Shown here: one piece after another, positions 43,539 through 51,069 of the stretch
How positions within the stretch are numbered: position 1 is the stretch's first letter
Layout of the letters: each line of letters begins with the position of its first letter
Assembly (NCBI RefSeq): GCF_006716865.1
Contig: NZ_VFPT01000004.1
Location: forward strand, 124,001 to 188,000
Reading direction: 5' to 3'
DNA length: 64,000 bases
Origin: Roseinatronobacter monicus
Lineage (GTDB): Bacteria > Pseudomonadota > Alphaproteobacteria > Rhodobacterales > Rhodobacteraceae
The notes under the pieces: model-generated
Databases searched by the model: none
Told to the model about the DNA's origin: nothing
Seen by the model: the letters and a program-made list of their open reading frames with translations, nothing else
Made by a program: the position numbers and the translations under genes

Positions 43539-45749
43539 TCAGTTCAGATCAATGATTTTGCCGTTGATCTGGACATGGCCAGAGGCGGCAAAGTTGAACT
43601 TGGTGCCGATGATCGTGACATTGCCGTCGCTATCCATCACGAACTTGGATTTGCCGACGTTGATGATGAACTCCTTGCCGACATGCACGGTCATCGTGTG
43701 GCCCACACTGGTGTTCTTGTAGGCGCCGATCTGCTCGGTGCGCGCAAGGCCGATGGTGTCCGAGACGAGCTTCTCGACCATGGTTGTCTTGATGCCCGAC
43801 ATCGGCATGACCGAAGACAGCAGGGATCCAAGGGTCGACCCGGCAGAGCTTTGCGCCGCCCCGGCTTCGCGCCGGTTCCCGCCCGCCCCGGAGAATCCGG
43901 CATTGCCGCCCAGCGTGGCGACTTCGGCGGCGGCCCCTGCTGCGGCCAGAGCCCCGACGAACTTCGAGATGATCGGATTACCGACCGCTTCTGACCCAGC
44001 CAATGCGTCCTGACCACCGGCCGCCGCCACCGCGCCCAGCAGGCCGAACAGGCCCAGGGGGCCGCCGCCGACCGACAGGTTCATACTGCCGCCGATCTTC
44101 TCCTGATGATTGCTTCCTACTTCGATGGCTTTATTGCTGCCGACGCTTTCGATCTGATCATTGTCGATACGTTTCATTCGGTTGTTGAGAACCTTCAGCG
44201 TCTGGTCTTTTTGCGCGTGCAGGGCGATGTTTTCGCGCCCGGCCTCATCCTCGAAGCTGAGCTCGTTGAATCCGCTGCCTTTATGGGTATCGGAGCGGAT
44301 CACCATTTTGGTCTTGTGTTCGGGCAGTTTGTAAGGAGGGCGGTTGCGGGCGTTGTAGGTACGGCCGGTGATGATGGGTTGGTCGGCATCCCCGTCGAAG
44401 AAATCCACGATGACTTCCTGGCCAATGCGCGGGATGGCCATATGGCCCCAGCCGCCTCCGCCCCAGTTCTGGCTGACGCGGATCCAGCAGCTGGAGTGCT
44501 CGTCGGCAGGTGTGTGGCGATTCCATTCGAATTGGACCTTCACGCGGCCAAAATTGTCACAATAAATCTCTTCTCCGGGGGGGCCGGTGACCACGGCCAT
44601 TTGCGGCCCGTCCACCACCGGTTTGCGCGGCACTGCGGGGCGATAGGGCAGATGTCCGGGCTTGGTGACGAAGCTGGCGGAATAGGTCGTGGGCGCGTCG
44701 CCTGCGTCTTCTTCCAGCGCGGCGGATTGCTGGCCCGAATGCGACACGGCCAGCAGCCGGTGGCGGCTATTGGCGCGCGGGTCAGTATGGGCGGCCAGCG
44801 TCATCTGGAAGGCTGCGTTCAAATGCAGGCAATTCGTCTCACCCGCGCCAGTGGTGGCATCGACCCGCTCAGCCTCGATCCTGTGGCGGGTGAAGCGGTT
44901 GCCCACGCTGGCGGGGTCTTTGTAGCGGCCCGGATAGGCGAAATGCTCGTAGCGCCCTTTCAGCCCGTCCAGCCGCTCGCCCACGGCCAGCGTGCCCATC
45001 CCGGCGGGGGGGTTGTGGAACGTGTAATCCTCCATCGCATAATGCGAGGCGCGCAGCCGCTCGGTCTGACTGAAGCGGCTGACCCAGACCCCGCGCGACT
45101 GCCCGCCGGGATTGGCATTATAGGCCAGCACCGGATCGGCGATCATCGGCATGGCCAGCGGCGCATCGGTCACGATCAGCTTATGGCCGTCGGGCGAATG
45201 GGCGAAGGCGTAGAAAATCCCTTCCTCGGCCAGAATGCGCTCCAGGAACGCGCGGTTGGTCTCGCCCGCCTGGGTCAGATATTCGCGCGGCAGATAGGTC
45301 TCAGCCAGCCGCCAATCCACATCCGTGACGCCCTGTTCGGACAGCAATTGCGCGGCCACTTCGGGCACGGTCATATCCTGCCAGATGCGCCAATCCGAGC
45401 CATGATCGAGCCGCGACAGGCTCGGGCGCAGCACCAGCGTATAAAAGGTGCGCCGGTACCCGCTATCGCCGCGCATGGCATCTGTGACAATCCCGTGGAA
45501 ATGACGCGGGGCCTGGTATTTGCTATACAATCCCAGACAGGCCGGCGCATCCAGCAGGGCTGCCAGATCGATATCAGGGTCCAATGAGGCCAGATCCACA
45601 ACGATCTCGAAGGGCGTGTTGATCGCCTCTTGCACCGAGAACCCCACAACCGTGAACCGCCCCGCCGCCGCTTCAAACCCGAAGGCCAGATCCTGATCCT
45701 GATCCAGAAACCGCTGCGCAAGGCTGGAAAGCTGCTCAAATAAGCTCAT
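43539..45749 (-). CDS. vgrG: T6SS spike protein VgrG (TssI)
   Basis: 736 residues. N-terminal gp27-like base (about 20-370), OB-fold gp5 domain with FGRVKVQFEWNR and SCWIRVSQNWGGGGWGHMAIPRIGQEVIVDFFDGD (about 420-475), then DUF2345/beta-helix needle with NELSFEDEAGRENIALHAQKD. A Gly/Ala-rich insertion of about 90 residues (565-655, SVGGGPLGLFGLLGAVAAAGG) interrupts the needle before the closing GKSKFVMDSDGNVTIIG repeat. That insertion is unusual and could be a membrane-active or flexible segment. Confidence 0.95.
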   Translation of the reverse strand: MSLFEQLSSLAQRFLDQDQDLAFGFEAAAGRFTVVGFSVQEAINTPFEIVVDLASLDPDIDLAALLDAPACLGLYSKYQAPRHFHGIVTDAMRGDSGYRRTFYTLVLRPSLSRLDHGSDWRIWQDMTVPEVAAQLLSEQGVTDVDWRLAETYLPREYLTQAGETNRAFLERILAEEGIFYAFAHSPDGHKLIVTDAPLAMPMIADPVLAYNANPGGQSRGVWVSRFSQTERLRASHYAMEDYTFHNPPAGMGTLAVGERLDGLKGRYEHFAYPGRYKDPASVGNRFTRHRIEAERVDATTGAGETNCLHLNAAFQMTLAAHTDPRANSRHRLLAVSHSGQQSAALEEDAGDAPTTYSASFVTKPGHLPYRPAVPRKPVVDGPQMAVVTGPPGEEIYCDNFGRVKVQFEWNRHTPADEHSSCWIRVSQNWGGGGWGHMAIPRIGQEVIVDFFDGDADQPIITGRTYNARNRPPYKLPEHKTKMVIRSDTHKGSGFNELSFEDEAGRENIALHAQKDQTLKVLNNRMKRIDNDQIESVGSNKAIEVGSNHQEKIGGSMNLSVGGGPLGLFGLLGAVAAAGGQDALAGSEAVGNPIISKFVGALAAAGAAAEVATLGGNAGFSGAGGNRREAGAAQSSAGSTLGSLLSSVMPMSGIKTTMVEKLVSDTIGLARTEQIGAYKNTSVGHTMTVHVGKEFIINVGKSKFVMDSDGNVTIIGTKFNFAASGHVQINGKIIDLN

Positions 45750-45759
45750 GAAATCTCCT

Positions 45760-46197
45760 CTATGCTGTCAATTTTAGCCGTCCGCGCCATCTGGGCTGAC
45801 GAGTAATCAGGGGGCTCTGCAAAGGCCAGTGCCAGGCCGGAAGCGCCCGCACCTTCAGGCGCCATTTACGGTCCGCCGGAAATTGGAATTCCAACGCATG
45901 ATCCTGTGTCACCGAGGCAGAAATTTTCGGCGGCGTCCCGGCGAGGGGCTGTGAAATGTCAATCTGCTCTTGCAGCCTGCTCTCACCAATCAATAACAGG
46001 CTCAGCTGCTCTTCGTGCAACACACCATGGGTGACGAAGGCCAGATATTCCTGCGCGTTGCCCAGCTGCCAAACTTGGTCGATGTAGCGTCCCGTTATGG
46101 GCAGATCGATGGCGGTCATCGTGCTGCGCAGGATCGCGGGCGTATCCTCATCCCCATCTGACTGATCCAGCCAGAAATTCGGCGTAACATCGCGCAT
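45760..46197 (-). CDS. Small soluble protein upstream of vgrG, possible chaperone or immunity protein
   Basis: 145 residues from ATG 46197; no signal peptide. Its start overlaps the stop of the glycine-zipper gene and it ends 10 bases before vgrG. Hydrophilic N-terminus (PNFWLDQSDGDEDTP), beta-rich C-terminus (ALEFQFPADRKWRLKVRALP). Not recognised; position between a putative effector and VgrG suggests an adaptor or immunity role. Confidence 0.6.
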   Translation of the reverse strand: MRDVTPNFWLDQSDGDEDTPAILRSTMTAIDLPITGRYIDQVWQLGNAQEYLAFVTHGVLHEEQLSLLLIGESRLQEQIDISQPLAGTPPKISASVTQDHALEFQFPADRKWRLKVRALPAWHWPLQSPLITRQPRWRGRLKLTA

Positions 46198-46928
46198 CAA
46201 AACATCGCCCCCACGCCAAAGGCCGCGAGAGCTCCGCCCACAAACGCCCCGACAGTCACGCAAAGCGGCGCGCCCGGGCCACATAACAGCCCCGCCGCCG
46301 CGCCACCGGCGACCCCGCCGCCAATGCCAGCTCCCAAGAGCGCCCCTTCGCGCAGCGCGGCCTTTCCGGGGGCATCATCCACAACAACAGTATAGACCGA
46401 GATCGCCAGAGACACCACAATCACACCGCGACCGATCTGTGACCAGCGCGCGAGCATGGCGTTGACCTGCGGATTGGCACGACCCGCCGCTGCAACAATC
46501 TCGGCATGGACACGCGCCTGCTGTGCGGCATCAAGGCTTGTGAAGGATGCGCCCCGACCAAACAGGCGTTCACTATACCGCGCCAGCAATGTTTCGCGGG
46601 TCAGACCGTTACGCTTCATATATTCGGCCAAAGCCCGCCCGACAGGCGAGGTGCGCCCGCGCATCAACGACATGACATCATTACGCAGGGCTTGCGCCCG
46701 CTGCGCTGCTGCCTGCCAGCTCAATCGCCCTGCGATGGCGTCTTGCTCCAATGCGCGGGCAAGGCGTGTCACCTCTTGCTGATAAAGCCGCCGGACATGC
46801 GCATCGTTGACGGTCATGGCTGCCACGCCTGTGAAATCCGCACGCAGCGCCTCGATCACCCTGTCAAAGGCGTGGCGGTCATCGCGCGCACAGCTTGTTA
46901 AAGGGAGGGCACACCACAGAGATGTCAT
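46197..46928 (-). CDS. Glycine-zipper protein, candidate membrane-active T6SS effector
   Basis: 243 residues. A short N-terminus with a possible lipobox (LPLTSC, residues 9-13), then 130 helical residues, a hydrophobic helix (GVIVVSLAISVYTVVV) and a C-terminal glycine-zipper stretch (LLGAGIGGGVAGGAAAGLL, VGAFVGGALAAFGVGAMF). Glycine zippers insert in membranes. The signal peptide lacks positive residues, so export by Sec is doubtful. Overlaps both neighbours by 1-4 bases. Confidence 0.6.
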   Translation of the reverse strand: MTSLWCALPLTSCARDDRHAFDRVIEALRADFTGVAAMTVNDAHVRRLYQQEVTRLARALEQDAIAGRLSWQAAAQRAQALRNDVMSLMRGRTSPVGRALAEYMKRNGLTRETLLARYSERLFGRGASFTSLDAAQQARVHAEIVAAAGRANPQVNAMLARWSQIGRGVIVVSLAISVYTVVVDDAPGKAALREGALLGAGIGGGVAGGAAAGLLCGPGAPLCVTVGAFVGGALAAFGVGAMF

Positions 46929-47215
46929 TTGCGGCCGCCTGTACGGTCGCGGTTATCCTGACGTTTGGGACGGAACGGGTTTGAGAAGCGAGCGTAGATG
47001 CGGGTTACGTATTTAAGGATATCTTCGGGCAGCCAGTATCGGGCGGGGCGGGCGTTGCGTTTGGTGGCGGCTACGGCAAGGGTCTCGGGGCGGGCGGCTT
47101 CAACGGGGCTTAACGCCTCGGGCTCGATCAGAGAGAACACCCCCTCACGCGCGACCACCGGATCAGGCTTGCGCCGCTCGGGGCTGCGGTCATCTGTGAT
47201 CTCGAGTTTGAACAT
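46925..47215 (-). CDS. Small basic protein of unknown function
   Basis: 96 residues from ATG 47215 (MFKLEITDD). The C-terminal half is strongly basic (RNARPARYWLPEDILKYVTR, RFSNPFRPKRQDNRDRTGGRK). Overlaps the glycine-zipper gene by 4 bases (ATGA). First of three coupled genes between hcp and vgrG. Confidence 0.6.
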   Translation of the reverse strand: MFKLEITDDRSPERRKPDPVVAREGVFSLIEPEALSPVEAARPETLAVAATKRNARPARYWLPEDILKYVTRIYARFSNPFRPKRQDNRDRTGGRK

Positions 47216-47289
47216 GGCGCGCTTCCAAATGCAGACGGGCCCGCAATATCCCATCTGGCAGGGATTGGGGCCGGTTTAAGTAAGATAAT

Positions 47290-47356
47290 CCTTCAGCCCT
47301 GCCTGAAATACGGACAGGGCTGAAGGGGTACCCAGCCGCCCGTGTAATCGGGCGGC
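47290..47356 (-). terminator. Double hairpin after hcp
   Basis: Two perfect stems: 8 bp GCCGCCCG/CGGGCGGC (47335-47342 with 47349-47356) and 12 bp CCTTCAGCCCTG/CAGGGCTGAAGG (47290-47301 with 47315-47326). In transcript order they follow hcp and precede the small-gene/vgrG set. On the minus strand the second is followed by ATTATCTTACTT. They probably end most hcp transcripts. Confidence 0.75.
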
Positions 47357-47434
47357 ACTCGTTACAGACACTTTTGTGCCCCCGAGGCCGCGCAGTTGGG
47401 CTGCATGCCCGCGCGTGGCCCCGGGGCTAATGGA

Positions 47435-47950
47435 TCAGGCCTGGATCGGATTGCGCCAGTCATCAGAGCCGGATGTGCCCGCGACCACATGATCCCACAT
47501 GATCTTGCGGTAGGTCATCTTGACCTGCACAAGCTGGGTGTAATCCTTGGAGGTCATGTCCTTGCAATGTGGCATGTCGCAATTGATATCGACGATCAAA
47601 GCCTCTTCCAGCGCGGTGGTGAAGAAATGCACCTGCTCGGATGCCTGGGTGCGGTACCATTTCAGCTCGACCTTGGTGAGCAATTCGCCGGTGACCAGCG
47701 CGTTGTACAAAAGCGGCACCGATTTGTTCAGCGTGCAAGTAAAGGTAAAGGGCTGGTGGATGCGGGTGCCCGTGGGTGAGCCCGACTGCGGGTCGCGCGG
47801 TGTGATCACCGCATGTGAGAACGCCTGCACCATGATCTCGTCTTCATGGCCTGCTTGCCATTCATTGGTGATGGAATCAAATGTGGTCGCCCCTTGGGTG
47901 ATCAGGCCCTGGGTTTCGCCTTCAATGGTCAGATACGCCGGCATTGGCAT
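47435..47950 (-). CDS. hcp: T6SS tube protein Hcp (TssD)
   Basis: 171 residues from ATG 47950 with AAGGAG 7 bases upstream. AYLTIEGETQGLITQGATTF and the later VELKWYRTQASEQVHFFTTAL then CDMPHCKDM and QVKMTYRKIMWDHVV are the Hcp beta-barrel signature. It forms hexamer rings of the inner tube and can carry small effectors. It has a good ribosome site and its own flanking hairpins, consistent with high expression. Confidence 0.95.
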   Translation of the reverse strand: MPMPAYLTIEGETQGLITQGATTFDSITNEWQAGHEDEIMVQAFSHAVITPRDPQSGSPTGTRIHQPFTFTCTLNKSVPLLYNALVTGELLTKVELKWYRTQASEQVHFFTTALEEALIVDINCDMPHCKDMTSKDYTQLVQVKMTYRKIMWDHVVAGTSGSDDWRNPIQA

Positions 47951-48320
47951 GGGAAGTCTCCTTATAAACACGCTACATCAGTCGCATCGCGGGTTTGGAT
48001 GCACGCTGAGCCAAAACGGTCGTGCAGAAGTTTGAGCAAAATCAACAAAAATCTTCAAAAAAATGCACATCCTGTAAGCGGCTGTAATAAAACGATATTG
48101 CAAAACTTTCGACCGCTTGGTCGGGCGAAAATCCGCCCGATTTTGACCCCTCCGGGCGGATTTCCGCCCGCAGGTATTATGCTACCCCAAAAAACAGCCC
48201 AAAAAGGCGGTAGTTTAGCCATTGAACTATAGGGGGAATAGCACGAACACCGCTAGGTGATTCGAATCACTTCTAACAACTCTGCCTGGCGCACACATAC
48301 CCCCGCCTCACAACAACCTG
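47951..48320 (-). promoter_or_regulatory. hcp upstream region with tandem hairpins
   Basis: 370 bases between tssA and hcp. Hairpins at 48121-48140 (TCGGGCG/CGCCCGA) and 48153-48170 (CGGGCGG/CCGCCCG) share arm sequence, so alternative pairings are possible. Either a tssA terminator or an attenuator. Bases 48195-48235 resemble a degraded tRNA-Gly 5' half (minus strand TATAGTTCAATGGCTAAACT). I could not find a clear sigma-54 (-24/-12) promoter. Confidence 0.55.
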
Positions 48321-49682
48321 TCACGTTTGTGCCAATTCCTTAAGCTTTTTGCCGACTTCTGAGGCAAGCTCGCTGTCCCAGCTTGCGAGGGTCGGATCAG
48401 ACAATACCTCCCCGATCTCGCCAAGCAAAAGTATGGCATGATTACGCAAACCAGACTTGGCGAGCTCCATTGCCAGATTCAGCTTGGCCAAAGCGCGGGC
48501 ACGACCCAAACTCCTCTGCGGCAAGACATCCTCCAATATTGCTATCTTGCTCTCGAGGTCAGGCTCTCGCTCAATTTCAGCTTGCGCGACGTGGTTTTCG
48601 GGCGAGTCAACGCCAGCTTCAGGCCTTGCTTTGGTTGTGCTTTCTACTTGCGATGGTCGCAGCCAAGGCATTAACGGTTCGCCTACAACTGGTGTCCCAT
48701 TGGCCCAGTGAAGCGTCAAAAGCTCCGGCAGCGCGGCGAGGCGATCACGCGCCGCTTGCGTGATCGCGGCGTCAACTTGCGAGTAGCCCAGGTTTTGGGC
48801 CATGCGGGCGGCGAGCTGATGGCCTTCGAACCAGTCAGGGCTGTTATACAAACGCTCTTCCAATCGCGCCAAGGCGGTATCGCTCGGACGTTCAGCATAG
48901 GCGCGGAACTCATCAACGATATTGGCGGGCATTGGCTGTTGGTCCAGATTACCCGCTTCATTGAGCTGCGGGATGATGCGAAACTCCAACCACGCGGCGT
49001 AGCGCCGCATTTCATAGGCCAGCGCGGCGTCAGGCTCGAAGCGGGTGATGCGCTCGGCCAAGGCACGCAGATCACGCCGCAGCTCGGCACGGCCACGCGC
49101 ATCAAGATCACGGGTCAGAAGGGTAGGCTGCTCGTGAACCGTGACCGGCTTTGCACTCCGTTCGCGTTTCTGGGCGGTGTGGAGTGACGCAAGGAGGTCC
49201 TCAAGGGCCGCGACATCATGACCAGAGCTTTTCGCGGCCTTTGCCAGCAACTGCGCTTCGGTGACAAGGGCTGGGTCCAAGGCACGCTGCGCGGTAAAAT
49301 TGTGCTCCAATGCGTCGTGAATAGCGGCAAGGATTTCAATTGCCCATTGCTGGCGGCGGCGGTTTGCCTTGGGGCCGGTTGGGTGCAAGCCAGGCCAGAC
49401 CTCTGGCATGAAAGCCCGTCCCAGGCTCTTAATCGCTGTTATCAGGTCAGCATCCGAGCGGCTCTGCACTGCGACGAAAGCAAGACAGCGGAATGCCTGC
49501 AAATGCAGGCAGGCATCCAGAACGGCCTTCACATCTGCACGCATCTGCTTCCAGTCGATTGTATCGGCTGCAAGCGTGCCACGTTTCATCAACCCATCTT
49601 CCAGGCGCGAGAATGCACCTTCGGGAATGGCGTCTGGGTCGCCAAAATCACAGGTTTCTAAGAATAACCGTTCAACGCGCAT
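48321..49682 (-). CDS. tssA: T6SS baseplate/cap protein TssA
   Basis: 453 residues from ATG 49682; longer starts lie inside the upstream gene. The N-terminal ImpA-type region (CFRCLAFVAVQSRSDADL-like start, then GLHPTGPKANRRRQQWAI) and helical C-terminal domain (LEERLYNSPDWFEGHQLAARMAQNLGY) fit the VasJ-type TssA. It nucleates tail assembly between membrane complex and baseplate. Overlaps the lipoprotein gene by 11 bases. Confidence 0.85.
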   Translation of the reverse strand: MRVERLFLETCDFGDPDAIPEGAFSRLEDGLMKRGTLAADTIDWKQMRADVKAVLDACLHLQAFRCLAFVAVQSRSDADLITAIKSLGRAFMPEVWPGLHPTGPKANRRRQQWAIEILAAIHDALEHNFTAQRALDPALVTEAQLLAKAAKSSGHDVAALEDLLASLHTAQKRERSAKPVTVHEQPTLLTRDLDARGRAELRRDLRALAERITRFEPDAALAYEMRRYAAWLEFRIIPQLNEAGNLDQQPMPANIVDEFRAYAERPSDTALARLEERLYNSPDWFEGHQLAARMAQNLGYSQVDAAITQAARDRLAALPELLTLHWANGTPVVGEPLMPWLRPSQVESTTKARPEAGVDSPENHVAQAEIEREPDLESKIAILEDVLPQRSLGRARALAKLNLAMELAKSGLRNHAILLLGEIGEVLSDPTLASWDSELASEVGKKLKELAQT

Positions 49683-51069
49683 TTGACTGTATCCGGATCG
49701 GACTTGATTGGGCGGGGTCGATATCAAATGCAATCACCCTGCGGTCTGCAAAGGCAACCATCACCCGCTTCCCGCTCGGGTCGACATGGATCTCAGAAAT
49801 GCCGGCGTCAGAATGCACTGCATCGCTCAGATACACCCTGCGTGAGAGCGACCAGTACTCCACGCGATTGCTGCCTGTACCGAGTATCACCAAATCATGC
49901 TTCACAGAGATCGCATGTGCAACGACGCCATGTCCCGGGGCGCTTCTGGGGAGGAACTGTGCTGGGGCAAGGCGGTCAGGCAAGGTCCAGATGCCAAGAC
50001 CATTGGTTCCCAATCGCATAGCAAAGCCCCCGTGCGCACCCAGGAACTGTGGATCATGTCCGCGAAGTCTCGTTGCGACCGCCAGCCGTAGAGCTTCGCC
50101 TGTTGCTGTATCGATGAGCAGCGGTGCGCCCCGCGCAGGTAGCGCAAGAGCTTGGCTGCCATCAGGAGAAAAAAGCACCTCGCGCGCAGCAAAGGGGAAG
50201 GCGGCAACTTGCTGCGCCCCCGAAGTGCAGCAGCGCCGCAGATGCACTGTGCCATCCTTGGCAGCGGCAAGAACAAACCGACCCGTCGGGTCAATTTCGA
50301 GATCAAGAATTGGTCCGTTTGTTGCGAACAGCAAACCAAAGCCCGAGCCACCCCGCCAAACACGAACCTCGCCTGTATTGGTGCCAAAAATCACCTGGCC
50401 GGGTCTTGAACCACGCGCAATCAGGCGAGGCTGCTCATCTGTCAAGCGCGTCATGTCAACGCGATCGCCCGATCTCAGGTCCCATATTTCCAGCCGCCCC
50501 CCTTCGACAGCGGTAGCAATACGGTGCGTTCCCGATAATGCTTGAACGTCAAAGGTACGAATCTGCGAAAACGTACTCTGCTGCGGGCGTAATACTACCT
50601 GTTGGCTGGTGTTTTCTGTGTTCCACGCCATCAGCGTGCCTGCATTGGTCACGCCAACGAGGGTGTGTCCTCGCGGACCTGCGGCAATGACCCGGTCAAG
50701 CCGTGTTGCAATCGCTTCAAGCGGAAGGGTTGCTTGCGTGCTGGGAAAAAGACCGCCAGCACCATCGCGTGCAATTGCGTAGCCCATCTCTCCGCCTGGG
50801 ACAAAGCCAACCCCCGCAAATGCCGTATCGCTAGAAGAAACGAGTTCGGCAAAGCGCAGCGCCCGCCGAATCTCGGTCTGCTCGCCTTGTTCAAGGCGCT
50901 GGCGTTGGCTTCGGTTCAAGGGATCTTGACGTTCGCGCAGTGCCGCGATCTCTACTGCAGTGGCCTCGCGCACGTAACTGTGGCGCTCTTGCGGAATGTC
51001 TCGTCCGCACCCCGCCGCAGCGATTGCGATCCCGGCAAGTACAGGCACGAATATGCAATGTCTGATCAC
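49672..51069 (-). CDS. Beta-propeller (WD40-like) lipoprotein within the T6SS operon
   Basis: 465 residues. Signal peptide with lipobox AAAGC at about residue 21. From about 85 on, repeats like HTLVGVTNAGTLMAWN, HRIATAVEGGRLEIWDLRSGD, GQVIFGTNTGEVRVWRGG and FVLAAAKDGTVHLRR form seven or so propeller blades. It overlaps tssM by 4 bases and tssA by 11. It is not a standard T6SS core component; it may be an outer-membrane-anchored accessory of the TssJ-TssM complex. Confidence 0.75.
   Translation of the reverse strand: MIRHCIFVPVLAGIAIAAAGCGRDIPQERHSYVREATAVEIAALRERQDPLNRSQRQRLEQGEQTEIRRALRFAELVSSSDTAFAGVGFVPGGEMGYAIARDGAGGLFPSTQATLPLEAIATRLDRVIAAGPRGHTLVGVTNAGTLMAWNTENTSQQVVLRPQQSTFSQIRTFDVQALSGTHRIATAVEGGRLEIWDLRSGDRVDMTRLTDEQPRLIARGSRPGQVIFGTNTGEVRVWRGGSGFGLLFATNGPILDLEIDPTGRFVLAAAKDGTVHLRRCCTSGAQQVAAFPFAAREVLFSPDGSQALALPARGAPLLIDTATGEALRLAVATRLRGHDPQFLGAHGGFAMRLGTNGLGIWTLPDRLAPAQFLPRSAPGHGVVAHAISVKHDLVILGTGSNRVEYWSLSRRVYLSDAVHSDAGISEIHVDPSGKRVMVAFADRRVIAFDIDPAQSSPIRIQSNAR

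Noticed and set aside
44106..45587. 493-residue plus-strand frame
   Set aside because: Antisense shadow of vgrG in GC-rich DNA.
48195..48240. tRNA-Gly-like sequence on the minus strand
   Set aside because: Only a degraded D-arm region and no anticodon stem or T arm; not a tRNA gene, at best an old fragment.
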